Shown one piece after another: positions 47,373-59,600 of a stretch of DNA of 64,000 nt (within the stretch, counting starts at the first letter, position 1; each line of letters opens with the position of its first letter). The stretch is from positions 37,543,870-37,607,869 of the forward strand of contig JAVUNC010000006.1 of NCBI GenBank assembly GCA_032173965.1, written 5' to 3'. Both the position numbers and the translations under genes were made by a program. The notes below the pieces were generated by a model. That model saw only the letters and a program-made list of their open reading frames with translations, had not been told where the DNA came from and did no database searches. This DNA is from Sitta carolinensis (Eukaryota > Chordata > Aves > Passeriformes > Sittidae).

Positions 47373-50300
47373 TCTCGGCTTGTAGGCACAAATGACCAAA
47401 CTCTCCCTCAAAACATTTCCAGAAACCTTGCAAAAACACTGAGCTATTTTCCTTGATCTTCATGGAATATTATGAAGTTAAAGGAAATTATCTAAGTACC
47501 ATGACTTATGAACTGCATCTAAAAATGTTGATTTATCTTTTAAGATTGATAATTGATTCAATAATTTCTTACGAAAAAGGGATTTTTGTTTTACAATTTT
47601 AAGAAGCGATATTCATATACAAATATAATGATAAATGTGATTTTTCCAGTGACATTAAAAGAAGAGGAAAAGAAATGAGTAATAATTTAACAGAATTTTA
47701 AATAAGCTTTTGAGGTTTTGTTGAAAAGTTTTAGACAAGTTTCCAATAGAAGTTCAGGAGAAATGTGGGTAAGTGCAATTATTCTAATGAATAAATAAAG
47801 GCCTCAACAGAGCAAGTTGAAAATATTATAAAAAGGAATAGCCATGGTCTCTTTCATTTACCTTTTAGCAACACATTTCCCATTTCTGTGAAATAAAATA
47901 GGATGAATGTGTAATCAAGAACAACTTAGCATGTGATAAATGAAGAATTCATACTGCAATGATACTGCTATTGTTTTTCTCATTGAATTTTGTTTTTTAC
48001 TTCCACGAGTATTCATGTACTCATAAGAACATTCAGATTACTCAAAGTGCTGAGGATTTGAAAAGCATAATCTGATTTCATTTATAAATAATCAATGAAA
48101 CTTAAATAGATCACAAATAAAGAGCTATATTAAATCTTTTTGATTAGAAATGCATTTGGTGAATTTGGTGAACTAATTTAGAAACTGAACATTGCCATGT
48201 TTTTCATTAAAACAAGTAAGTTCTCTGCTGGATGATCATGATTTACAAGCCCATGACAAACAGGACGAGATGTCAAGTCAGCTAATGATCAAGCTCCAGC
48301 ATTACATTTTGACCAGTGCTTAGACTAGTTCTACTGTTTGATTGCCTCAAAAAAATTAGGTTCCTTTTCTCATGAATATTTGTATTATTCTGCTACCAAG
48401 TTTCACTCAGAACTACAAATGGAAATGTTGGGGGGAAAAGCATACTTGAAAACAAAGCCATGAATGATGCTGTTTCAAAGCCAACCAGGAATGAAAGAAA
48501 ATAAAGGAAGTCTGTTCTAATAAGATTTCTCCTCCAAAGATTTTTGGATGCACTTGGATACACATTTGAACCCTTCAGGGTTTATCTACTGGGAGATGAA
48601 TTGCTGGGCAATCCTCTTATGCTCATGGGTCCAAGTTATGACCTGGAATGCCTTGTTGTGGTAGAAGTGATAAAGCAATGAAACTGATAGCTTTAGAGAA
48701 TTAAAAGGTTGGAACTGAACCAGGAGAAGAAACACAAGCTAATTAATAAGCTCATTAACTTTTTCAGGATGCTTGGTATCATATCTCAAATGCAAAGCAT
48801 TTCCATAAAAGCAAAAGATAAATATTTCACATTATAAATGAAAGTGCAATCTGTTTTTATCTGGATGCATCCACATCAATGCTGGCTTTCATCCGAGGAT
48901 GCATAATTGAGATGGCAACAGAATGACAGAGAGTTCTTAATTTGAGTTGTCCAGGGCAGAGTGAATTGTTGGAAATACACAGTTTTGCAAAAAGAAAAAT
49001 GTTTTTCTGGCTGACAGATTTTAAGCACAGTTGCTTTCTGGAAACTAGGGAATTGCACATTTTGCTGCAGCCTTGGTATGTTGCCACTTTAGTCCTTTAA
49101 ATCTCTGTCCAAGACAGTAAAGATTTGTGAATGAAATAGTCTAAGAATATAGTTATAGAACACATTTTTCCTGTCTCAGAAGAGGAGTAAGCTACAACAT
49201 GAGGGCAACCTGTGAACCAGAGTCCCTGGTAATATCAAGGAGGCATGAGTCCCACAGATGGCTCAAAAGTCTGTCCCTTCTTCTGACCTAAAATCTCCAG
49301 ATGAAATGAACAGTGGGATACTGAAAATTATTATGGATGGTGATTTTGAGGACCAATGCATGTTGAGATAAGAGTTTGAAGAAATTTGGGCATACAAATT
49401 TGGGTTTTCAGGGTTACCAATTCCCAAGCACAAATTTGTTCAATTAATAAGGGCTGCCAGGAGTGAGGGAAATTTTTCCATCACCTTTGCTCTTTTCTCT
49501 GAGTAACAGTAGGAGATAGCCCACAGCAGCAAAGAAACAAGCAGCAGCATACTTGGAACATGGGGCTGATTTGCAGTTCCCATGAAGACAAGCACAGTTA
49601 CTAAGTCACTGAGAGAGAAGGGTCCTTTCTCTACATTTTTCTTTAAAACTTTGCCATTTTTTTAAGAAACCTCTTATATTTTAAAAAAGTCATGTGGTTC
49701 AAATCAATGTAATTATGGTTCATACAATTCCAGATCCAGAAAAAGTAGTTTTAAGAATTAATTCTATCACTGCCTCCTCCTTGCAATGAGTGGAGAGAAA
49801 CAATTAAGAGCAGAAATTGCTTCATTACTTGCAAAGCTCAAGGGCTTTCTGCAAAGAAATTCAGGGTTGTGTTAAGCAGAAAATGAAAGAGCCAGTCTGG
49901 CTTCTCTCTTCTGTTTATTTGCAACATTCTTCCTATGTACATATACCTCCTTTGCTTGATTAAACAACCCTTTCCTTATTATCAACCTTGCCTTCCTGAG
50001 CACCATCCTGTGTTTTCTGAGCCAAAGACAGTGTGCTTTGAAAGCAATCCTGCATTTCTAGAGTAGACAGGGATTGGTAGCATTTACATAGATTGTTTGA
50101 ACAAAAAATGTTGTATGTTACTTCAAAGAGTGCAGTATTTTTTTTTTTTTTCTTTCAATGTCTTCCCCATATGTTACGTGCCAGAAATTTTTAAGTCTAG
50201 AGCATAAGCCAAAAGCAGATTTTACTTGGTTTTTCAGCAGTGACTTCATCATTTTCATTAATTAGAAGTGGGAGAAAAAAATGCAAAATTAAAATATTCA

Positions 50301-53300
50301 AGACATACTATTTGGATTTTTACATTTATTCCAGCAACTGTGGACAGGATTCAGAACAAGACTTACTCACAGAAAAAAGCCACGAAGGTAATCAGAAAAA
50401 CATACCTTCTTCCGAAACTTTTAAACATTATGAGTGAGAGATTCGCTGAAACCTGTATTCACTTTAACAGACCATGCAGAGCAGAAAGGCTTTGCAGAGG
50501 ATCGGCTGAAGGTCTAGGTCCTTAATTAGCTCAATGGATTTTTGCACAGAGATGAGCAAGGGCCAGAAGGATGCCAGATGGGAGCAGCAGCCAGGTGGCT
50601 GATGCAATTAGTCTGACAATACAAAACTCCACACCAAGTCAGATGCAAACAGCTGTGGTATTTATCACATAGAACAAAGGCAACAATGGGAAGGGAGAAC
50701 CACAAGTCCTGATGCAGAACGTGAAACTGGATGATGGTAAATATTAAGGAAAACATAAAAGTATCGTAAGCATGACTGGACATTGCACTGAACAGGATGA
50801 GCTGGTCAGAAATGATGGAGACACTAAAGAATCAGAAAGTGCTATGGAAAAAATTCCAGTTCATGTCAAATCAGAGGCAGAAACATGCAAATAAAGAATC
50901 ATAAATGTGGTAGCTTTATTTATTAGAGAGGGGAAAGTGATACTGGCAACTACAAGACATGATCTCATTCAGGAAAAATATGAATTAATGAATATCATAC
51001 ATAAAACACCATGACAGGAAACACGATCTTATTTGCTAGGTAAGTGATTTTCACGGGAAATTAAGTAAAATCAAATCCATCAGACTTAAGGAAATTCATC
51101 AACATGGTCTCAGATGAAAAATTACTATTTAAGGTGCAGAAAATACAGAAGAACTGTAAAATGGGTTAATAGCTATCTACCATGAGGGGAAGATTGCTGG
51201 TGATTACAGTTCTACAGTAACATTTGAGTTAACAGGACACAAAGAAAAGTTATTTTCTAGTGCCAAAAATGGAAGAATTGTCAACATAAATGAAAGTTTG
51301 GGGTTTTTTTTATAGGAAGAATATGCTGCTGATAAGTTCCAGAAGTGTTGAAAAAACAATGTTTCATAGCACTGTGCTTCTGGGCTCTGTACTAAAATTA
51401 CAGTTTCTTCTATTAAGTGGAGAATCATATTTTTTAAACAAACAGAAAGCACAACAGTTGCAGAGTTATCACAGTAAATATCAAGAAACATGACTCTGAA
51501 CATGATAAGCTCAATTCATGGTATGTACATGGTAAAGTATTTCCAGTGAAACGGACTGGTATTGTACATTGACATCGTAAAAAGCCATACCAGAAAAATG
51601 TGATTCTATTCAGCCTTGTTCAAGAAAAAAAAATTACTTAAATTTGATCAAAGAGTGTTCCTGAAAGGAAAGAAGTTGCTTTAGGAAATGGCAACTTTTT
51701 GTCCAAGCAAAAGTTGCATGGATGGAGGGTATGACTGCCCTTGTAGAAATAGCAGAGAAAAACTAATTATTTAAGCTCAATAAAAAGGAAAACTAACAAA
51801 TACATTTACAAGCCAGGAACGAATGCAGACATTCTAATCTCTAAAGCAGAAAGTACCATAAAAATTGCCTAGGTTTATGACAGAGCTAATATATGAAAAA
51901 ATATTTTGTGAAGGACTTCAAAGTTCAAGTACCTAATCTTTGTGCTTGCTTGGGTGTGCCACACTACTCCCCCACTGCTCCAGGGTACCCCTTCCACAGT
52001 TTGCCAACAGTCAACAAGTAGGTAGGTCCTCTCTCACACTGAGCCTGGGCCTGATGAAGTGGCTTCTCACCTCAGTTCTGAGAACAGGATCCTCTCATCA
52101 TGCAAACAATTTTTTGTCAGTATTTTAAGTATTTTATTTATTTATTTATAAATACACAATTAAAGAGTTATTAACTAGATGTTGTATAAAAATCAGTTTA
52201 TAAACAAAAATACAGTTGCACATAAGGATTTAGTATTTTTTACTAAGAGTTATTCTGGAGCATAAGTAGGGAAAGGACTACACTAGAATCAGCTCTGTAC
52301 TCTTCCTTAGAGCCACCAGAACCCAGCGGGAGCCAGATGTCTCTATCAAAAACAAACAAACAAAAAGAAATCTTAATATTTGGAAGAACATAAATCCATC
52401 CTATCTCAAAGAAGAGCCTCTGACTTCTAACTGAAAGGCTGTTTCTGAGGGTCAAGGGCATGCAGCTGAGCAGTCTGAGTCCCTCCCACTAAAAGACTTA
52501 ACACTATGCACTGCTCAGGGCACAGTGAAATTGAGACTGATGATTGTCTGCTAACTCCACTGACTCAGTGACAGCACACTTGAAATTTTTATTATCTGTT
52601 TCCTGGTACATTAACTTGGCTGACTTACACTCCAAACTGCCATGGCAGTCAGAGAAGTTCTTCTCATGGCCATTACAAACAGTTGCATTGAATTCTTGCT
52701 CATTATTCCTTGTGAAAGAATACCACTAGGCCTGCATTATTTCAAATCTGTCCCATTAAAGCAGTTCTGTGCGAGTCACTGTCTGTGGCAGTGGATATGC
52801 TGTAGTTCTCCAAACAGCACTATAAAAATCTCCATGAAAATAAGGCTCTTTAGCACTGGGAGAACGTGACCTGCAGAGAGCTCCATCCCACCTATCCTTC
52901 TCGCCGTGTGAGCACGGGATAGGTAATCTCAGACAGCAGTGTGGCAGCTCTCTTCTCAGTTAGTGGTATTAAGCATATTCACCTTAGCAGTGAGGCCTAC
53001 AGGGAGTCAGTGTGTTCAGGGATGATGTATTGTTATCTGCTGGGAATAAATGGAGACTGCAAATCTCAAGAATAAAACAAATTGATCAAATGCAGAAAGC
53101 ATGGGAGTGCAGTCAGTATCACAAGTGCCTCCAAGGGCTTCCTTAAGGCAGGCTCAATTCTCACAGAAGCTGCTCTCTACAGATCCAGTAAGACAGTCTT
53201 GTGTGTATGCTCCTCTTCCACTGCACTGTGTTCTGACTCAGAGAGGTGACATGACGTCAACATAAATTTTCTAGAAGCTATGTTTCAGGCTTTGATCCCT

Positions 53301-55625
53301 GACATCCTGACCAGAAAAACTGGAAGCTTCACCTCTTCATTTCCTCCCTCTGCAGTGTGGTTATCTTATTTACAACAACAGATCAAATTCAGAGGATACA
53401 TATACGTAGTTATACTGACCCTCATGCAGAATGATCAAAGAGTACTAGGCGTCAACATTTTATCTGATGAGGATGTTGCACAGGAAAGTATTCCCTGCTG
53501 TTTTAAAGTCAAAAGTTCCACAAAGTAGAAAAACATTTTTTGTTTTTTAAGAATCATAATATAAACACACACCTTGTCTTCACTTTTGTTTTCCAATGAG
53601 GTAAGAGAAACCCTATAATGAATTCAAAAATGTCATTTTCTTGCTAAAGATGTAAATCCTGAAAGGCACAATCATGACAGAGACCCCAAAAAAAGGAGGC
53701 ATTCCCCTCAAAAGAATCAAATATCTTTAAAATCACTTTAAAATTATAAGGCTGGCTGGTAATGCAGTTGCAAGAGAAGTTGCCCTGCACCTTGCACTTT
53801 TATTATCTTATTGATGTAATATGCATATATCGATAGCTGAGACATTTTTTTACAGTGTAAATTTCTAGAGACCTCAGATCCCTAAGGCTTTCTAGAGGAT
53901 AAAAAATGGAGTGCATTTTTTTACATGATTAATTTTTCTGAGTACTCCTGCTAGTAAGAATATTCATTTGCTGCAGTAAATCTAGATTCAGATTTTGGGG
54001 TTCGCATATCAGCCCAAAATTTCAGAATCGAGGCACCTCTTTCCTTTTCATTTCATAGAAGTGTTATCTCTTTTCATCTACAGACATAACTCTATTTCCC
54101 TGTTTTTTCCTGTTTTCCTGCATCGTATCACAGTCAGGTTGCTGTACAGACAGACTGTAAGATCCACCTGACTGCTTCTCAATACTGTTTAAAAGGGTAT
54201 TCACCCTCTGTCATCTCTCAGGAAAAGCTTTTTTTATACAAGTCAGCCAACTCTTTCTGTTAGTAAGGAGGAAGAACCATATTCAGAAAGGTTTCAGGCC
54301 ACCATGCTGCACAAATATCCATGTTTCCTTCTACTGCCTTCAATTTATGATTCTTTATTAAACCCACCTGATGAATCCATATGACTTAGGGTTCAAGGGC
54401 TATTAAAGGAGGTTATTTATCAAGCTACTTCAGAATCATCCAATTAAGAGGTATCTAGTTCAAATATAAATCATTGCACTGATGCACCAAAACTGTAGCA
54501 TAGCTGACAGTTGTAATAGACCCTTTGCATTAGGAGTGGATGCAAATTCAACAGCTCTACCATTCAGTAATTACATGCAGAATAACAGATGAGATGCCGA
54601 AGGACTCAGAGGGATTTGATCAGAGTAACGGCGGCAAGACAGGAGAATTCTCCATTTCTCAGTGGTGATCTCACAGAAGCTAATATGGCTAATTAGCTAG
54701 TCAGATAACATGACATTCAGCTAACAAGACCACAAGGTAAGTAGCTACAATAGCTAGATTAGATTCCTTCTGTCAGAATAACACTCACAACTTCCCTGAA
54801 CTGAGGGTGCTTAGAACTGTGTAGATGGCAATATATTCTCTGTCCTGAAATTTGCAAAATCAAGGTCTTGAAGTCTCTAAATTTTTTTTAAAGTTAAATC
54901 TTTTTCATTGCCCTCTCACCTTCTAAGTGACTTCATCTAGTAACATATGGAGTTGTGACTTAAGACTTGAAAGAACATCCGTGTTTTCATATTCTACATC
55001 TACTACATACAGCAAAAACACTGCTTAATAATGTCACTAAACTCTGTAAAATTCTTACTTAGTTGAACAATTATTTTAATTAGACAGAAGGTTAATACAA
55101 ATACCGTTTACTGGAAAATAAGCTGTGCTGACTTATTTGGTGGTTCCTGATTCCACAATTCCCAAAACACACCATTTCTTCCCAATCAACATACATTCCA
55201 ACATAATTGGAGGGTGAAGAAATATGTGAAAATTATATTAATTGAACAGCATTTTCAAAGGCAGTCAGTGCTAATGAGAACAACCAGAAAAGTATAGCCA
55301 GTTATAAAAGTAAAATAGCATGACTCTTAACCTTTTGCTAAGGATAGTAATTAGCAGGAAGGTCAGGTTTAGTATTAAAGAGGTAGTATTTTTATTTCAT
55401 TGAGATTAAATTTAAAAAGGCAATTAGTCTAGGCTAGGAAGGAACTGTTGCTAAATATCATCCACAGCAACATGAAGAGGCAGATACAAAATACACCACT
55501 TAGAACATATAAAGGAAACAACTATTACATGTGGGAATCTATGTTATCCGGACACCTCTGAGTATGTTGAGGGTATATGAATGATTAAAGAGGCCAAATC
55601 CTGGATCTTGTAATATGAAGTCACT
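47373..55625. other. unique AT-rich DNA, no recognised gene
   Basis: Eight kilobases without a recognised element apart from the short (TTTA)n listed. A T13 run lies near 50139 and a strong donor look-alike (CACAAG|GTAAGT) near 54737, but the sequence before it has stops in all frames. The ORFs here are short and not protein-like. Confidence 0.45.
52133..52149. repeat. short (TTTA)n microsatellite
   Basis: About four tandem TTTA units. Confidence 0.75.
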
Positions 55626-56365
55626 TTACAGAATCACAGACCTGCAGAATGGGAAAGGTTGGAAAAGTGTGTGTGGTCACTGGTCTAACCTCTCTGCTCA
55701 AACTGGGTCATCCTAAAGCACATGGCACAGGATTACATCCTGTTCTTGAAGAGATTCTCCAGTGAGGGAGACTCCACAACCTTTTGGGCAATCTATTCCA
55801 CTGCCCAGTCACCTGTGCAGTAAAGAAATTCTTCCTTATGTTCAGAGGTGGACATGCCAGTGCATCAGCTTCTGTTGCCTCTTGTTCTTTTGGTTGGCAC
55901 CACAGATCAGAGCCTGGATCCTTCCTCTTGATATCCTTCCCTCTCAGTCTCCTCTTTTCAAGGCTTAACAGGTCCAGGTCCCTCAGCCTTTCCTCTTGAG
56001 AGAGATGCTCCAGGCCCTCAATCATCTTTGCTGCCCTCCACTGGACCTGCTCCAGGAGTTCCATGTCTCTCTTGGACTGAGGAGCCCAGAGCCAGACACA
56101 GCACTCCAGCTGTGGCCTCACCAGGGCTGAGTAGAGGGTGACCTGCAAGAGGCCCCCCCTTGACCTGCAGGCAATGCTCTTCCTCAGGCACCCCAGGATA
56201 CCACTGGCCTTCCTGGCCCCCAGGGCACACCGCTGGCTCATGGACAGCTTGTTGCCCATTAGGAACCCCAGATCCTTCTCTACGGATCTGCTTTCAAACT
56301 TGACCTGGTGCATGGGATTATTCTTCTCCAGCTGAAGGACCCTGCATTTGCCTTTGTTGAATTTT
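55626..56365 (-). mobile_element. CR1 LINE, 3' part of ORF2 and 3' end (outer copy, first piece)
   Basis: The minus strand keeps a 201-codon open frame (56313-55708) that is the C-terminal third of the CR1 ORF2 reverse-transcriptase protein, with the family blocks TLYSALVRPQLECCVWLWAP, DMELLEQVQWRAAKMIEGL and LSQEERLRDLDLLSLEKRRL, and near the end EADALACPPLNIRKNFFT. The RT catalytic YxDD region is missing through 5' truncation and no endonuclease is present, so it cannot function. The plus strand starts with the reversed tail GAATCACAGACCTGCAGAAT. The element continues after a nested CR1 at 56529. Confidence 0.92.
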
Positions 56366-56528
56366 AGATGAAACAGGCTTCCCAGTGAGGTTGTGGAGTC
56401 TCCCTGTCTGGAGACATTTGAAATCCACCTACATGAGTTCCTGCATAACCTGCTCTAGGTGACCCTGCCTGTGCGAGGGGTTTGGATTAGGTGATTTCTA
56501 GAGGTTCCTTCCAATCCTAATGATTCTG
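56366..56528 (+). mobile_element. nested CR1 LINE 3' fragment, opposite orientation
   Basis: This reads in the plus direction ACAGGCTTCCCAGTGAGG, TTGTGGAGTCTCCCTGTCTG, TGCATAACCTGCTCTAGGTG, TTTGGATTAGGTGATTTCTA and TTCCTTCCAATCCTAATGAT, ending in TCTG: the CR1 ORF2 end, 3' UTR and terminus. It lies between two parts of a minus-strand CR1 whose sequence resumes at CCCATCTCTCCAACC. It therefore inserted later. Its junction CTG is shared with the host CR1, so the exact border is ambiguous by about three bases. Confidence 0.88.
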
Positions 56529-56695
56529 CCCATCTCTCCAACCTGTCAAGGTCCTTCTGAAGGGCTGCACAGAACTGTGGGGTGTGGGCCACTCCTCCCA
56601 GCTTTGTGACATCTGTAAAGCTAATGAGGAGGTATCTGCCCCTTCGTCCAAGTAATTGATGAGTAAGTTAAACAACTCTGGCCTCGGTATTGGAC
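56529..56695 (-). mobile_element. CR1 LINE (outer copy, second piece)
   Basis: CCCATCTCTCCAACCTGTCA, AGGTCCTTCTGAAGGGCTGC, CCACTCCTCCCAGCTTTGTG and TAATTGATGAGTAAGTTAAA continue the minus-strand CR1 ORF2. The match fades at about GGTATTGGACTCTC. Confidence 0.88.
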
Positions 56696-59600
56696 TCTCT
56701 TAAATCTCCCATCCTAAAATCTGTTTTCTGTCAGGAGTACATAAATGCACTGTATGGAGGTAATATGTGGGTAGTCATTCTTTTCATCTAATGCAACCAG
56801 TTCAAAACTTTCCCACAGCCTTCAAACAATACACATTGCACCATACAGTCTGATAGAGGACATCACGCACTTCTGCCCTTGGCCTCATAGTGACTGTTCA
56901 GCATCCTCATCTCTGCAGTTATTTTATATTCATGAGAATGATATTTTTCAAACTATCTGCATAATGTCTTTGTCTCTTCAACAGAGTAAAAAAAGAAAAA
57001 TCCTCAAGAGAAACACTATTAAAATGAATCCTACAGATCGTCTCCTTCTCTATTACTTTTGCTCCTTTCCCAAACTAGGTGGGGATGGATTTGAAGTCTC
57101 TAGCGTGCTGAGAAGAAGGTTACATACACCATGTCCAACCCTTCTGCCAAAGCAGCTCTGTGACTTTAGCTGGCTTTAAGTCTTAAATTTTGACACATCG
57201 TGTGATGCTCAGAGTCCCATGTTCTTACAGCATGATGAAATGTCATGCTCAACTTTTGCCACTAAACATATCTGTAACTGGGTGGCAGGATTAGGCATTA
57301 AAAAGAACAAACTTCATTCTTCACTGTCCTTCTACTATAAGGATTTCTATTTTTCTGTATGGGTGTGAGTCCATATGGGTGGTTGCAGAGCAAATGTCTC
57401 TGGAATGAGGCACCCCCCAAGTATGCAAGCACACACCAGTGAAAGCAGTGTTTAAAGTAACCTACGGGTTTGGCCAGGGATTCTTCTTGTCACACCTTGT
57501 CTATTTCCTCACCATTCAGCAGAGTTGTGACTCCTCTTTGCTCAGTACCTATGTTCCTATGCCATGAAGCACACACTGTCCTCCTTGGCACGCACTTTGG
57601 AATTAAGAGAATAATTAACAGGGAAAATGATGAAGAGAGAGTTTGTTTAGACATATCAACAATAGATTCTGGGGTACTGAGTAGCTTTTGGCTAAATTGT
57701 TCTTTGCCTGTCTCCTTTAGTACCTCTGAGTACACTGAGCACTTTCACCTTCATGCTTTGGCAGTCGCTCAGGAATCTTGGTCATTTTCAAATACCAAGT
57801 ATTATTATTAAATAGCAACTCCCATCTATACTGAGATAACACTTCTCATTATAGTTCTTAAGACGACCTGAATATTTGTACACTTCGGGAATCAGACATC
57901 TAGAGCTGTTGGACCAACCTCTCCATCAGCCCAACCACAACACATTTTTCTCCAATATTTTAAGGTAGTTAAAACACTCCAGAAAGCCTTGTGAGCAACA
58001 GAAAATTTTGAAAAAAGAATAATCCATATGCATGGGCCTACTGAAGTACTGCCAGATACTTGTCACAGTCAGGTCTGTGAAAATCCTCCCCATTTTTTCA
58101 ATCCAGAAAATTGTAAATGTCATGACACAAAGAGTTTACTGAAATCTATAAGATTGAGAAATTGGTTCTCTCTGCCAGTTCTCACAAAAGACTCTATTAA
58201 TGCAGGTTAATGTGGTGATAAGCCATTTGTTAACAGCAGTAATAGACCAATTGTGAGAAAATATGCTGTATTTAATGAATAATGTCAGAAAGACAGAGTG
58301 CACAGAAACCTCTGGCATTGCTATTCGTAGTTTTGCTGTCTGTGGTAGTGAATATTGGTAAAGGGTTGCTCCTAATGGCAATTTGTTGATCCCATAACAC
58401 CATGAAACAGCAGAACTGCACTCTGTAATAAACTACATAAAAACAGGAGTTCAAAGTAAACTCAGAAGTTTTCTCTATAGCAACCTGTTACTCCCCAAAG
58501 GCTAAAATTTCATGATCTCCCCTGCCGAGGAGATTCACTGGTCTAAGAGAAGAGCTAGCTTTTCCAAAGAGTCCAGCAATTCTTCTGTATTAAGCAGGAC
58601 TAGAAAGAAGGCCTCTGGGGATCTGTGCTCTCTTTTCTTGAGTCTCTGAAAATGATAAAACATAATGTGGAAAGGAAGGAGGAAGAGACAAGTATTTCTG
58701 TTAGAAACCCCCCAACAATTGTCCTATCTCCAAAAGAGAAAATTTCTTGTCAAGCTTGTCCCCAAAATCTAACAAAATGTGCTTCAAAAGATTTTCATTA
58801 CTTTTATTCTCCCTCCCCTTCCCGCATTTTTCCAGTAATTGAATGCAACATTCTAAATAGCAATCAGACTTCCTTTTATTGTTTTCTTATCACATTTCTT
58901 TACTCCTATCTGACAATAGAGCTTTTTGGAGGTAAAAGTCTTGAAATGCCATTGAGAAAGAAAAAAAAGTATAAACAAAATACAAACCAACCAGTGGTTT
59001 GCTTCCACTAACAAAAATCAAGGACAATAGAGAGAAAGATTAAAAAAAAAGTTATGCTACTAATTCAACATCTCTAGTTTTAAAATTAAATGGATCTTTT
59101 AAGTTTGAGGAAAGTTTTGCAAATACTCTTTAAAAACGGTGTTAACTTTTAATATTACAAAGAGAGTAGTGGCTCTAGAAACAGCCAAAACCAAGGCAGG
59201 GCTATGAAAGCGTGTCAGTAGGTAGCACTCAAGGAGTATCCAATCTAGCTAAGGACTCTCAGCTTGTCAATTTTGCAATATTTATATGAGAACAAATCAA
59301 TATTTTCAGATATTCCTAATGAAACAAGATTATTGTGACTCCCATCATTACAGCAGGAATGAACACTTTATGTCAAAGAATGAAATGTTATCATTCTGTA
59401 ATTTTACTGAAATTTGATAATAAAAATCAGCTTCAGCTTCGATTTGTCTCATTTTTTGCAACAATTCTGGAAACAAAATTCATGTCTCATGGGATTAATT
59501 AGACCCAAGAATTGAGAATTTCTTTTACAATACACTTATCAAGGAATATGCAATGGTATAGAGTGGAAATATGTCTCCAAATTAAGACAGTTTAATTCAA

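Noticed and set aside
58625..59011. 128-codon plus-strand ORF
   Set aside because: The composition turns Lys/Asn-rich, no domain is visible, and the start is in a weak context. Chance is the better explanation.
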